Shown piece by piece: positions 33,104 to 42,229 of a stretch of DNA of 59,588 nucleotides. Each line of letters opens with the position of its first letter. The first letter of the stretch is position 1. The position numbers and the translations under genes were made by a program. The notes under the pieces were generated by a model. The model saw only the letters and a list, made by a program, of their open reading frames with translations, did not search any database and was not told where the DNA came from. The DNA comes from Desulfovibrionales bacterium (GTDB taxonomy: Bacteria > Desulfobacterota > QYQD01): positions 1-59,588 of the forward strand of contig JAQURM010000006.1 of assembly GCA_028715605.1 (NCBI GenBank). Reading direction: 5' to 3'.

Positions 33104-34396
33104 CTATCGACCAGCTACATTCAGATTGCAGACCTTAACAGCCAAAGGGCCACTGTAGGATTCCCGCTTGGTTGTTTCCTTAGAAAAATAAATCTCTTTC
33201 AGGGCCTGAGACATGGTGCCGGAGATTGATCCTCCTTTGATCGGCACGCGTTTATCCCCATCAATCAGATACCCCACGCGAATCTCTCCGGAAAAGGCCC
33301 CGGTGACCGGATTGGGTTCAAAGGTAGAAAACTTAAGAAGGTAAAGCACCGGGGAAGGGGACATGAGGTCTTTCAGAGAATAATCCCCGGGTGAGACCAC
33401 AACATTCGCAAAATCTCCGGTAGGTTCTATTCCCAGGTAATCGGCGTATCGTTTATTGGCAGTACGATTTCTGAAGATGTTATTCTCGATCACCAAAACC
33501 CTTTCAGAGGCCAGCCCATTTTCGTCAAAGGATTTGCTCTTCATGCTGCCCGGCAAAAAGGGGTCGCTTATGAGCGTGAGCCTCTCGCCTTTGGGGTTAC
33601 TCATTATAGGCTCGTTTTCTTTAAACTGAGACCATCCCTGATAGGCGGCCAGGCCGCCGGCCTGGGCGATGAAATAATTAAAAAAGGTATCCAGGGCCTC
33701 TTCCGCAAATATCACATCATACAACCCCGTAGGCGGCGGCTCAGCCGTCAACAAATCCCGGGCATAGGCGGCATATTGATTCAGGGTGGGAGCCAACTTG
33801 AGGTCGGCATAAAGGCGGCAGCGCTTCAGGCCGTCGATCTCACCCTCTTTATCCTTATTCCCGGCCAGGAGGACAAAATCGAGCATGATTTTTGTCTCTT
33901 CACGCTTGGCTCGGAGGCCGGTAGAGTTGAGAAGTGTATATGTGCTTTCCGCCACGAATATCTCAGAAGAACTTAATTCGATTCCCGGATAGCTGAAAGT
34001 GATCAACTCCCCGTGAATCTGCTCAAGATAATATGCCGGATCAGATGCAACCTTTGCGTCAAAGGCCTTTACGGCGGAGTAGGCCTGTCCGGATTCGGGC
34101 AGGGAGAAGGGCCGGTTGGCAATCAGCCGGGCCATCTCCAGGGCGGATTCAATCTTCGGGCGCGGGAGATCGTCTCCGGTCAGCACAAAAGATGACTCTC
34201 CCAGAAAACTCTGACCATCTCTTTCGTACGTAAGATATACTTTTATCTGAAACTCTTCGCTCGTTACTTCCCGGATGTTTTCTACGTCCTGAAAGATAGT
34301 ATAAAGCTGGGACTCACGGCGCTTCAGTTGGGTTACTTCCCACGCGGTCAGTTCTTTTACAGATGATAGGTAGTCGGCAATATCAGAAAGATACAT
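33104..34396 (-). CDS. tldE: TldE/PmbA-family protein (TldD partner)
   Basis: Encodes 430 residues. The family fold is visible (LYDVIFAEEALDTFF, GERLTLISDPFLPG, GEIRVGYLIDGDKRVPIKGG), but the HExxxH metal site of TldD is absent, which assigns it as the non-catalytic TldE-type subunit. TldD/TldE heterodimers degrade unfolded peptides and remove leaders from modified peptides such as microcin B17. tldD is 235 bases upstream on the same strand. Confidence 0.85.
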   Translation of the reverse strand: MYLSDIADYLSSVKELTAWEVTQLKRRESQLYTIFQDVENIREVTSEEFQIKVYLTYERDGQSFLGESSFVLTGDDLPRPKIESALEMARLIANRPFSLPESGQAYSAVKAFDAKVASDPAYYLEQIHGELITFSYPGIELSSSEIFVAESTYTLLNSTGLRAKREETKIMLDFVLLAGNKDKEGEIDGLKRCRLYADLKLAPTLNQYAAYARDLLTAEPPPTGLYDVIFAEEALDTFFNYFIAQAGGLAAYQGWSQFKENEPIMSNPKGERLTLISDPFLPGSMKSKSFDENGLASERVLVIENNIFRNRTANKRYADYLGIEPTGDFANVVVSPGDYSLKDLMSPSPVLYLLKFSTFEPNPVTGAFSGEIRVGYLIDGDKRVPIKGGSISGTMSQALKEIYFSKETTKRESYSGPLAVKVCNLNVAGR

Positions 34397-34464
34397 TTTT
34401 ATCCTTTCTCAAACCTTATACGTATCTTCATTAATTAGACTTATTTATTGAACTCTTTCGTCTC

Positions 34465-34615
34465 TGAGCGAAATTTGCTGAAGCAATGGGGTATCCATTC
34501 GAGAGCGAGCAGGAAGGGGAAAGTCCGCCTCAGGTGGAAAGGGGCAAAACATTCCCTACCTGCGAGCTCCGAAAGGGTCATTGCGAAAGTTATGGAGCGA
34601 AGAGATAAAAGAGTT
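34465..34615 (+). repeat. dispersed ~150-bp repeat ('CTGAGCGAAATTT' family), copy 1
   Basis: Starts ctgagcgaaatttgctgaag and ends agggtcattgcgaaag...gagcgaagagat. The reverse complement of 37334-37490 shows the same ordered blocks. It fills the tldD-tldE space, which otherwise has no gene. Confidence 0.65.
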
Positions 34616-34631
34616 CATCAGAAAAGTTCAA

Positions 34632-36014
34632 TTATCCTAATCTCGCCTTCAGTCTCAAGTACGGCCCGCCGTCTGTTACTTTAACCCACTCCTTATGCCC
34701 CTTGCCGCACATACCCAGGCCCCCGATCTCTATTTTATCGCCAACCATGGTAATGGACTTGAGAAGTTCCGGGACATAGCCGGTTACGATGACCGGGCTG
34801 TAAACCTTGCCGGTCAGTCGGCCGTCGCGTATTTCCTCGGTATAGTATCCTTCGAGCTGAATGCCCCATCCCTTGGGATCTTCCATGCCGTTTGAGGGGT
34901 GGTCAAGAAAATAGCCGTAGGGGATATCTCGTACCATCTCCTCAAAGGAATTTCTTCCTGGGCCAAAATACGTATTGGTCATACGCGCATAGACCTTGTT
35001 CGTAAATGACTCACGCCTCCCGTTGGCCGTGCGGCGCAAGTTTAGCCGAAGGGCAGAGTTAAGGTCAGTCAGGCCGGATTTTAATATGCCGTTTTCAATT
35101 ATCTGCGTTTCGCTCGCCGGTTGCCCCTCGTGGTCGAAGAAAAAAGAGGCGGCCTGGCCGGGGAGGGCAGGGGAATCGAACATGTTCACCAGAGGGGAGG
35201 CCACCTGTTTATTAATGTACTCGGCGCCTTTGGCCCTGCGTTTAAGAAACATATCTGTCTCCATGCCGTGGCCGAAGGCCTCGTGGGCAAACATGCCGGC
35301 AAACGCCGGAGAAAAAATACAGTCATAGTGGCCGGGATTAAGACGCTCCGCATAAAGGATGCGGGCACAATCCGTAATGAGCTTGTCGAGCTTTTCTTCA
35401 GGCAATGCCGCATGTTCGTAGCCGCCCTGATAGGCGTGTCCGGTATGGAGTTGGGAGGCCCTTTCACCATTACACATCACAACAAAGGCTACCGCCTGGG
35501 TTCTTTTCAGGTCCTGATAGAGCTTTTTGTGACGGTTCACGAAAAGTTCCCGTGTCCTCACAAAAAGGTATTGGCAAAGGGCGCTGGTTATCCGTTTATC
35601 GGCCCGTTCCACCCGGTCTTTGCAGGACCGGCAGAGGTCTATTTTCCGGGCAAGAGGAATATCTTCGTTTTTTATCTGACGCTGGACGTAAAATTCCTGG
35701 TCCGTCATTTCTCCAGGGTCGATTACAGGGCCATCGTAGCGAATCAGGTCTTCTGCTTTTTTGACGAGATCCTGCGCCGTCTTTTTCAGTATCTCCGGCC
35801 TAAGGTCGTTTGTCGCCGCTTCCATGAAATGACGTCCGGTGAAGACCGTGAACACTACCCCCCGCTGGGGAGGCAACGGCTCAGCCTTCTGTTCATGGGT
35901 CTCTACGGTGACCTTTTCTCCTTCCGTCTCCATAGCCAGGGCGGAGGCGTAAGGGACCTTTTTCTCCATGTCAAAGACGAGATCGGCCAATAGAAATTTA
36001 AGCGTCTTAATCAT
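34632..36014 (-). CDS. tldD: TldD-family metallopeptidase
   Basis: About 460 residues from ATG 36012-36014 (MIKTLKFLLADLVFDM); ATG 36021-36023 or an upstream TTG is possible, since none has a strong ribosome site. The zinc-binding motif HEAFGH (about residue 245) is followed by ETDMFLKRRAKGAEYINKQV, and the C terminus GGLGMCGKGHKEWVKVTDGG is typical. It should form the catalytic half of TldD/E with the downstream gene. The substrate is unknown; a link with the YcaO locus 12 kb away is possible but unproven. Confidence 0.9.
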   Translation of the reverse strand: MIKTLKFLLADLVFDMEKKVPYASALAMETEGEKVTVETHEQKAEPLPPQRGVVFTVFTGRHFMEAATNDLRPEILKKTAQDLVKKAEDLIRYDGPVIDPGEMTDQEFYVQRQIKNEDIPLARKIDLCRSCKDRVERADKRITSALCQYLFVRTRELFVNRHKKLYQDLKRTQAVAFVVMCNGERASQLHTGHAYQGGYEHAALPEEKLDKLITDCARILYAERLNPGHYDCIFSPAFAGMFAHEAFGHGMETDMFLKRRAKGAEYINKQVASPLVNMFDSPALPGQAASFFFDHEGQPASETQIIENGILKSGLTDLNSALRLNLRRTANGRRESFTNKVYARMTNTYFGPGRNSFEEMVRDIPYGYFLDHPSNGMEDPKGWGIQLEGYYTEEIRDGRLTGKVYSPVIVTGYVPELLKSITMVGDKIEIGGLGMCGKGHKEWVKVTDGGPYLRLKARLG

Positions 36015-36059
36015 AATTACCATAATACTCAAAGGGCGGGCTGTTGCCAAGAGCAAAAA

Positions 36060-36185
36060 GCTTGTCCCTGATCTGCCATCAAGACATCATCTGCGGCGTT
36101 GCCTTCGATCGCTCCTCCTTGCGGCGTATTGCTCCATACGCCTCAGTCGTCGCTCCTCGGCGCCTTGCATCTAATATCTTGCCGG
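36060..36185. repeat. dispersed palindromic repeat, 'GCGGCGT' family, diverged copy 3
   Basis: Contains tctgcggcgttgccttcgat, cttgcggcgtattgctccat-acgcc and ctcggcgccttgcat, matching the order of blocks at 601-790 and 9063-9197. It lies directly upstream of tldD. Confidence 0.6.
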
Positions 36186-36337
36186 TGATCAGGAATACTC
36201 CATAACCGGATGATGTTAATCTTGATAGCTAAGCTAGACGGTGGATTTGGGTTGTAACGACTATTGTGCACATGCTATTATGGATCATCGTGAAAGAGTG
36301 TGGGTAACTTTCTCTTAAAATAAGACAGGCTTTTTAT

Positions 36338-36440
36338 TATCCCCCCTTTAGCAAAGGGGGGCGAGGGGGGGGATTTGAAGGGCAATCAATTATAAAATCT
36401 CCACTAACCCCTCTTTTCCAAAGAGGGGAATAGAGAAGGG
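36338..36440. repeat. 'CCCCCTTTAGCAAAGGGGG' palindromic intergenic repeat
   Basis: The hairpin cccccctttagcaaaggggg is followed by gcgaggggggggatttg and the opposed arm aacccctcttttccaaagagggg. This is a widespread non-coding repeat type. Together with the element above it accounts for most of the ~430 bases between tldD and ammB; no gene is seen there. Confidence 0.65.
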
Positions 36441-36501
36441 TAAAAAATTACCCGCTCGATTACGCGAAGCCCCGCTATTACAAATGCAAGAGGTAATAAA
36501 T

Positions 36502-37302
36502 ATGGTAAGAAAACCAGCCGTAGCCGGTCAATTTTATCCGGGGTCGGCGGCAGCCTTAGAAAGGGAAGTGCGGTCGTATCTGGTTCCGGGGGAGAAGAAG
36601 GAAGTCCTGGGGGTTATTTCCCCTCACGCCGGGTATATATACTCCGGCCACGTAGCCGGGGCGGTCTTTTCCCGTATAGCCGTTCCCGATGATGTGATTA
36701 TATTAGGTCCCAACCACCGGGGCATGGGCGATTCTTATGCCGTGATGGCCGAGGGTACATGGCAGATGCCTAACGGCGAGGTCTCTATCAATAAGGAACT
36801 CGCTTCCCTGATACTTGGGCATTCACGCCATATTACAGTTGATTACCGCGCCCATGCTTATGAGCATTCACTGGAGGTGCAGGTTCCTTTTCTGCAGGCG
36901 TTAAATAAGGATTTCAGGCTGGTGCCAGTCGTCCTCGCCCATGCGGGCTGGGAGGTCTGCCGGGAGATCGGCGAATCTATAGCCAAGGCCATCAAGGATT
37001 ACAGCCGGAAGGTGCTTATCGTGGCCAGTTCAGATATGACCCACTACGAGTCTGACAAGTCCGCCAGGCAGAAAGATAAGTTGGCGATTGACCGCATCCT
37101 GGCCCTTGATCCGCAGGGCCTTTTAGCCACAGTCCTTAAACACGATATCTCTATGTGCGGGGTTGTCCCGGCAACGATTACCCTGACAGCCTGCAAAGAG
37201 CTAGGGGCTACTCATGCTGAACTGGTTAAGTATGCCACCTCAGGTGATGTCAGTGGTGATTACCTGCAGGTGGTCGGGTACGCCGGACTTCACATAGAGT
37301 AA
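36502..37302 (+). CDS. amrB: AmmeMemoRadiSam system protein B (MEMO1 family)
   Basis: 266 residues from ATG 36502, which has AGAGGT eight bases before it; an in-frame ATG at 36484 lies upstream of that site. The MEMO signature RKPAVAGQFYPGS opens the protein, with SPHAGYIYSG (His49-type metal ligand), GPNHRGMG, HSLEVQVPFLQ and SSDMTHYE. MEMO1 proteins belong to the extradiol dioxygenase fold and typically pair with an AMMECR1 and a radical SAM protein, neither of which is adjacent here. Confidence 0.88.
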   Translation: MVRKPAVAGQFYPGSAAALEREVRSYLVPGEKKEVLGVISPHAGYIYSGHVAGAVFSRIAVPDDVIILGPNHRGMGDSYAVMAEGTWQMPNGEVSINKELASLILGHSRHITVDYRAHAYEHSLEVQVPFLQALNKDFRLVPVVLAHAGWEVCREIGESIAKAIKDYSRKVLIVASSDMTHYESDKSARQKDKLAIDRILALDPQGLLATVLKHDISMCGVVPATITLTACKELGATHAELVKYATSGDVSGDYLQVVGYAGLHIE

Positions 37303-37333
37303 CCCGGCGTTCAGCTCTCAGCCTAGGAGCAAA

Positions 37334-37490
37334 ACCTTGGCAGAAATGGAATCCTTCGTTCCTTCGCTTCATGGCTTCCGCAGTGACCCTGTCGGGGTTC
37401 GCAGACGGAGAACACCTGAATCCTTCTCGCTCATCCTCGATGGGTTCCCTCCTGCTCCAGTAAATTTCGCTCAGGAACATCGGATTCCAT
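37334..37490 (-). repeat. dispersed ~150-bp repeat ('CTGAGCGAAATTT' family), copy 2
   Basis: On the minus strand it reads cctgagcgaaatttactgga...gagcgagaaggattcaggtg...cgacagggtcactgcggaag...gaagcgaaggaacgaaggat. It is the better-preserved copy of the element at 34465-34615. It opens a spurious reading frame. The ~314-base ammB-gltX space contains this, a TCAGC-type fragment (37311) and a terminator. Confidence 0.7.
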
Positions 37491-37551
37491 AAAAGTGGGG
37501 AAAGTTCGGATGTAGTTACGCTTGCTAAAAACAAGAATGTTTATTACATTG

Positions 37552-37582
37552 GCGGGGTCTGCGGCCCCGTTTTATTTTTTAA
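37552..37582 (+). terminator. rho-independent terminator before gltX
   Basis: The stem gcggggtc-tgc-ggccccg is followed by ttttattttttt-like sequence (ttttatttttt). It lies 35-60 bases upstream of gltX. It could end amrB transcription or act in the gltX leader. Confidence 0.8.
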
Positions 37583-37616
37583 GGCGGTTAATTAAGCAGG
37601 GAAGGAATCTATAATT

Positions 37617-39020
37617 ATGTCTGAGGTACGCACGCGTTTTTCGCCCAGTCCAACTGGTTATCTCCACATTGGCGGGGCGCGCACCGCCCTGTTTAACTGG
37701 CTTTTCGCCCGGAGGCATGGCGGGACGTTTGTCCTGCGGATTGAAGACACAGATGTAGCCCGCTCTACAGAAGAGGCGACCCGGGCTATTCTGGACGGCC
37801 TTAAATGGCTGGGTATTGATTGGGACGAAGGCCCGTATTTCCAATCTCAGCGTCTGGATATCTATCAGTCTTACATTGACCGCCTTGTGTCGGAAGGAAA
37901 GGCATATTATTGTTCATGTTCGCCGGAGGAATTGGATGCCAGAAGGAAGGCCGCTATGGCCGAAGGGAGAAAGCCAAAATATGACGGCACCTGCCGTAAT
38001 CGGCGTCTTGAGAAAGGACCGAATACCGTCGTCCGTTTTCGCGCCCCGGAGCACGGAACAACTGTAGTACATGATCTGGTAAAAGGGGCAACGGTTTTTG
38101 ACAATGCAGAACTGGACGACCTGATTATACAGCGCAGCGACGGCATGCCCACTTACAACTTCGCCGTGGTGATAGACGACATCAGCATGGAGATTACCCA
38201 TGTTATCCGGGGCGACGATCACCTGAATAATACCCCTCGTCAGATATTGCTCTATGAGGCCTTGGGCTGGCCGGCGCCGGAGTTTGCCCATGTGCCTATG
38301 ATTCTGGGCGCAGATAAAAGCAGGCTCAGTAAACGCCACGGAGCCACCTCCGTACTGGCTTATAAAGAGATGGGCTACTTACCCCAGGCCATGCTTAACT
38401 ATCTGACCCGGCTCGGCTGGTCTCATGGAGACCAGGAGATATTCTCGCGGGAAGAATTGATTGAAAAGTTTTCTTTAGAGAATGTGGGTAAGTCTGCGGG
38501 CATCTTTAACCCGGATAAACTTCTCTGGCTGAACGCCCATTATATTAAGGAAGAAGACCCGAATAGATTGGCCCGGCTTGTTCTCCCATTTCTGGAACAG
38601 CACGGCATTAAGGTGGAAGATGTGTCTTATCTGGCCAAGGCTATTCCTGCCCTGCAGCCGCGCAGCAAGACGCTGGTAGAGATGGCCGGGGGCATGCCCT
38701 TTTATTTTAAAGATGAATTGGACTATGAAGAAAAAGCCGCCCGGAAGTTTCTTACCCCGGACATTAAAGGACTCATGCAGCAGATTTTGGAAGAATTAAA
38801 AGGGCTTCCTCTCTTTCGACAGGAGGATATGGAGGCTACATTTGAACGTTTCTGCGCCGAAAAAGATATTAAATTTAAACAAATAGCCCAGCCCCTCCGG
38901 CTCATACTTACCGGCAAAACAGTAAGCCCGGGCCTGTTTGAGTTGATGGAAGTCCTCGGCCCGGAAAGGGTAGTAAAGCGCTTGGAGCGAGGCATTAAGT
39001 ACCTCGCCTCTACGGTATGA
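37617..39020 (+). CDS. gltX: glutamyl-tRNA synthetase
   Basis: Encodes 467 residues. Class I motifs are present: [21 protein letters not shown] (HIGH equivalent) and [12 protein letters not shown] (KMSKS equivalent). The C-terminal anticodon-binding helical domain ends [15 protein letters not shown]. The zinc cysteines CSCSPEELD...C are visible at about residues 98-137. It may be discriminating or non-discriminating; this cannot be read. Confidence 0.96.
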   Translation: MSEVRTRFSPSPTGYLHIGGARTALFNWLFARRHGGTFVLRIEDTDVARSTEEATRAILDGLKWLGIDWDEGPYFQSQRLDIYQSYIDRLVSEGKAYYCSCSPEELDARRKAAMAEGRKPKYDGTCRNRRLEKGPNTVVRFRAPEHGTTVVHDLVKGATVFDNAELDDLIIQRSDGMPTYNFAVVIDDISMEITHVIRGDDHLNNTPRQILLYEALGWPAPEFAHVPMILGADKSRLSKRHGATSVLAYKEMGYLPQAMLNYLTRLGWSHGDQEIFSREELIEKFSLENVGKSAGIFNPDKLLWLNAHYIKEEDPNRLARLVLPFLEQHGIKVEDVSYLAKAIPALQPRSKTLVEMAGGMPFYFKDELDYEEKAARKFLTPDIKGLMQQILEELKGLPLFRQEDMEATFERFCAEKDIKFKQIAQPLRLILTGKTVSPGLFELMEVLGPERVVKRLERGIKYLASTV

Positions 39021-39069
39021 GAGCGCCTGCCGCATTTTCTTGAAATCCGTATTAGGCCACCATTTAATC

Positions 39070-39126
39070 TTGACATGACCGGTTTTTTGTATATATTTGA
39101 CAAGCTATGCATTTTTTATGTGTAGT
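39070..39126 (+). promoter_or_regulatory. tandem promoters of the yceD-rpmF-plsX-fab run
   Basis: The first promoter is TTGACA (39070-39075), 16 bases, TATATT (39092-39097). A second, overlapping one is TTGACA (39097-39102), 18 bases, TGTAGT (39121-39126). They lie about 100-150 bases before yceD in an AT-rich gap. Confidence 0.65.
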
Positions 39127-39220
39127 TTTTAAGTCGCAGATATTACAGGATAAAAATTAGTAAATTATCTCTGATTCTTCCGGGACTCTGCGGCAATTTT
39201 AAGTTTTTAAAGGTCCGGCC

Positions 39221-39739
39221 TTGAAGATAAAGGTACATGACATCCCCCAGGAAGGGTTAAGCTGCCGTGTCGAATACGGGGGAGAGATTCTACAGGATAT
39301 AACTCAGGTACAGGAGCCGATCGCGGTTAACATAAAGATTGAACGGATGGGACGCGATATCCGGGTCAGGGGCGATATTAAGGCCAGGCTATTACTTAAC
39401 TGCAGTCGTTGCCTGGAGGATTTTGCATGGGCGCTGGCGGATGAATTCGATTTCCTGTTGATGTTACCCCCCGGAGAAAAGGGTTATCCCGAAATTGAGC
39501 TTTCACCTGAGGATATGGACGTCTCTTTTTTTGACGGGGAGACCGTGGATGTGGCGCAGATCGCGGCCGAGCAGATATTCTTGCAGATGCCTGTCAAACC
39601 TCTCTGTCATGAGGAGTGTAAGGGGCTGTGTCCGCATTGCGGCGTCAATCTGAATCTTATCTCATGTGACTGCCGGGCAGAGGCGACTTCCTCGGCATTT
39701 GAGACGTTGAGAGATATAACACTCAAGGATAGATCATAA
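39221..39739 (+). CDS. yceD: YceD/DUF177 family protein
   Basis: 172 residues from a TTG start (AAAGGT upstream). The family signature is clear: LLLNCSRCLEDFAWALADEFDFLLM, CHEECKGLCPHCGVNLN. YceD precedes rpmF in most bacteria and affects 23S rRNA accumulation; in plants the homologue helps 23S processing. It is 18 bases upstream of rpmF. Confidence 0.92.
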   Translation: MKIKVHDIPQEGLSCRVEYGGEILQDITQVQEPIAVNIKIERMGRDIRVRGDIKARLLLNCSRCLEDFAWALADEFDFLLMLPPGEKGYPEIELSPEDMDVSFFDGETVDVAQIAAEQIFLQMPVKPLCHEECKGLCPHCGVNLNLISCDCRAEATSSAFETLRDITLKDRS

Positions 39740-39757
39740 AAATAAGGAGAATTTAAT

Positions 39758-39937
39758 ATGGGATTACCAAAAAGAAGACATTCAAAGTCAAGGAGGGGAA
39801 AACGGCGGGCCCAGCAGGGCTTGGCGTTGTCCGGTCTTTCTCTTTGCCCGCAGTGCCAGGAAACCAAGTTGCCGCACCGTGTTTGTCCTCACTGCGGCAC
39901 TTATAAGGGCCGGACCTTAATCGAAGTAACCGAATAA
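39758..39937 (+). CDS. rpmF: 50S ribosomal protein L32
   Basis: 59 residues. It starts MGLPKRRHSKSRRGKRRAQ and has a zinc-ribbon pair CPQC...CPHC. It has an ideal AAGGAG site. It is followed by a composite repeat and plsX, the classical yceD-rpmF-plsX order. Confidence 0.96.
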   Translation: MGLPKRRHSKSRRGKRRAQQGLALSGLSLCPQCQETKLPHRVCPHCGTYKGRTLIEVTE

Positions 39938-39944
39938 TAACTAG

Positions 39945-40130
39945 CTTCCATCCGGAAACTCTAAAATTCCGTATGGAGCACTCAGCAATCAGCGTTCAGC
40001 ATGAAGTCGGTTCACCGTTCACTGTTGACCGTTTACCGAAAGAAAATTTCGGACAACGGTTAACGGATAACAAACAAGCTGATAGCTGAAAGCGTGAACC
40101 CGGAAACAGTGGTTTCCGGATGAACACTAA
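39945..40130. repeat. composite repeat (about 185 bp) between rpmF and plsX
   Basis: It is nearly the same as 13411-13590: a tccggaaac hairpin start, the segment aagtcggttcaccgttcac, the quasi-palindrome tgaccgtttaccgaaagaaaatttcggacaacggtt, then agctgatagctgaaagcg and a closing ggaaacagtggtttcc hairpin. Its last bases supply a spurious upstream ATG for plsX. Confidence 0.85.
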
Positions 40131-40149
40131 CCATATAACCAACTATGAT

Positions 40150-41187
40150 ATGATAAGAGTAGCTGTTGATGCCATGGGGGGCGACCATGCCCCCACCGTG
40201 GTCATAGAAGGGGCCGCTCAGGCTGTAAAGGAAAGGCCTCTTTCCATCATTCTGGTTGGCCGGGAAGATCTATTAACTCAAGAAATTGAGCGTCTCGGGG
40301 CCGGATCGGGTCATTTTATCATACAAAATGCCGCAGAAGTTGTGGGCATGGATGAATCTCCTTCTGAGGCCTTAAAAAAGAAGAAGGATTCTTCTATCCG
40401 GGTGGCGTTTGAGATAGTGGGCCAGGGCCGGGCCGACGCAGCCGTCAGCGCCGGAAATTCCGGCGCCACGCTGGCTACGGCCAGTTTTGTGCTGGGAAGG
40501 CTGGAAGGGGTGGAACGGCCGGCTATTGCCGGTGTCCTTCCTACTCTAAAGGGACCGACGGTGATGATTGATGCCGGGGCCAATGTGGACTGTAAGCCCC
40601 ATCATCTTCTCCAATTCGGTATAATGGGCACGGTGTTTTCTCAGGGTATTTTGGGGGTATCCAATCCGCGTGTAGGTCTGATGAGTATAGGCGAAGAGGG
40701 CGCCAAAGGAAATCTGGTGGTAAAAAAGGCGTATGGGCTTTTTTCCGCGAGTTCACTCAACTTTATAGGTAACGTGGAAGGAAGGGACGTCTTTAGAGGC
40801 GACGTAGATGTTATTGTCTGTGATGGTTTTGTCGGCAATGTCTCGTTGAAGTTAAGCGAAGGTCTGGCCGAGGCCATCAGTCTTATGCTCAGGGCCGAGA
40901 TAGAAAAGAGCCTTTTTGCCAGGGCAGGTTATTTGTTATGTAGTAGCGCCTTCCGAAGGTTTAAGAAAAAGGTGGATTATGCAGAGTACGGAGGAGCCCC
41001 TCTTCTGGGTATAAATGGCATCGGAATTATTGCCCATGGCCGATCTTGTCCCAGGGCCATCAAGAATGCCATTTTGATGGCTGCTGAGTTTGTATCACAG
41101 AAGCTGAACGAACACCTCCTTTCCAATTTAAGAAACAGCGGTGACTTGCAGGCCCTGGGCAGGCGGCGGGTCGTATCTGACAGGTAA
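40150..41187 (+). CDS. plsX: phosphate acyltransferase PlsX
   Basis: 345 residues from ATG 40150, chosen because IRVAVDAMGGDHAP is the universal PlsX N terminus; the upstream ATG 40120 is repeat sequence. It carries SAGNSGATLA, VVCDGFVGNVSLKL-like IVCDGFVGNVSLKLSE and LLGINGIGIIAHG. It makes acyl-phosphate from acyl-ACP for phospholipid synthesis. FabH follows at once. Confidence 0.94.
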   Translation: MIRVAVDAMGGDHAPTVVIEGAAQAVKERPLSIILVGREDLLTQEIERLGAGSGHFIIQNAAEVVGMDESPSEALKKKKDSSIRVAFEIVGQGRADAAVSAGNSGATLATASFVLGRLEGVERPAIAGVLPTLKGPTVMIDAGANVDCKPHHLLQFGIMGTVFSQGILGVSNPRVGLMSIGEEGAKGNLVVKKAYGLFSASSLNFIGNVEGRDVFRGDVDVIVCDGFVGNVSLKLSEGLAEAISLMLRAEIEKSLFARAGYLLCSSAFRRFKKKVDYAEYGGAPLLGINGIGIIAHGRSCPRAIKNAILMAAEFVSQKLNEHLLSNLRNSGDLQALGRRRVVSDR

Positions 41188-41221
41188 CACAGGAACAGGA
41201 AAATCTGAGGAGAATTTTATT

Positions 41222-42202
41222 TTGGTACGCACGGTTATTGTCGGCACAGGTTGTCACTTACCGGCGAGGGTATTGACCAACCAGGATCTGGAAAAGATGG
41301 TCGATACCTCTGACGAATGGATTACTACGCGTTCGGGAATAAAAGAGCGCCGCATCTCCTCTAAGGATGAACCCTGTTCCTTCCTGGCCACGCAGGCGGC
41401 TAAGAAGGCCCTGGATATGGCCGGGATTAAGGCCGCAGAACTGGATATGATCATTGTCTGTACCCTTACGCCGGATATGCTCATGCCCACGGCCGCCTGT
41501 CTGGTACAGAAAAATCTTGGGGCAGAAAGGGCAGCGGCCTTTGACCTGTCTGCGGCGTGTTCCGGTTTTCTCTATGGTCTGGCTACCGCCGACAATTTTA
41601 TCCGGAATAATATCAAGTTAAAAATACTGGTTATAGGGGCTGAGGTTCTCTCCTGTCGCGTCAATTGGAAGGATAGAAATACGAGTGTCCTTTTCGGGGA
41701 TGGGGCCGGAGCAGTGGTGGTAACCGGTCGTAACGGAAAACGAGGTATCCTCTCCAACCATCTGCACGCCGACGGCGCTCTCTGGAAACTTTTACATATC
41801 CCGGGAGGCGGTTGCGTGTCGCCACCCTCCCGCCAGATGCTGGACGACAATCTGCAGTACATTCACATGCAGGGCCGTGATGTGTTTAAGCTGGCCGTAA
41901 GGGCCATGGAAGAATCCGCCCGGGAGGCCCTGGAGGCCAATAACTTATCTCCGCAGGATATAGACCTTTACATTCCTCATCAAGCCAATATACGAATTAT
42001 TAACAGCATCGCTGAGCGCCTGCAACTGCCCAGGGAAAAGGTCTATGTTAATATCCATAAATATGGCAATACATCGGCCGCCACCGTTCCCATTGCCCTG
42101 GATGAGGCCAACCGTGAAGGGCGCATCAGGGAAGGAGATTTAATAATGCTCAATGCCTTCGGTGGAGGTTTTACCTGGGGGGCCTCGCTGATTAGATGGT
42201 GA
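41222..42202 (+). CDS. fabH: beta-ketoacyl-ACP synthase III
   Basis: 326 residues from TTG 41222 (GAGGAG upstream). The catalytic Cys is in DLSAACSGFLYGL (about residue 112), His in IPHQANIRI and Asn in YGNTSAATVP. It starts fatty acid elongation from acyl-CoA and malonyl-ACP. The longer in-frame start at 41141 overlaps plsX and was rejected. Confidence 0.94.
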   Translation: MVRTVIVGTGCHLPARVLTNQDLEKMVDTSDEWITTRSGIKERRISSKDEPCSFLATQAAKKALDMAGIKAAELDMIIVCTLTPDMLMPTAACLVQKNLGAERAAAFDLSAACSGFLYGLATADNFIRNNIKLKILVIGAEVLSCRVNWKDRNTSVLFGDGAGAVVVTGRNGKRGILSNHLHADGALWKLLHIPGGGCVSPPSRQMLDDNLQYIHMQGRDVFKLAVRAMEESAREALEANNLSPQDIDLYIPHQANIRIINSIAERLQLPREKVYVNIHKYGNTSAATVPIALDEANREGRIREGDLIMLNAFGGGFTWGASLIRW

Positions 42203-42229
42203 AAGATATTAATGAAAGGGTGATTTTCT

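Noticed and set aside
37250-37534. 94-residue minus-strand reading frame
   Set aside because: It is the translation of a dispersed repeat and overlaps amrB; no start signal.
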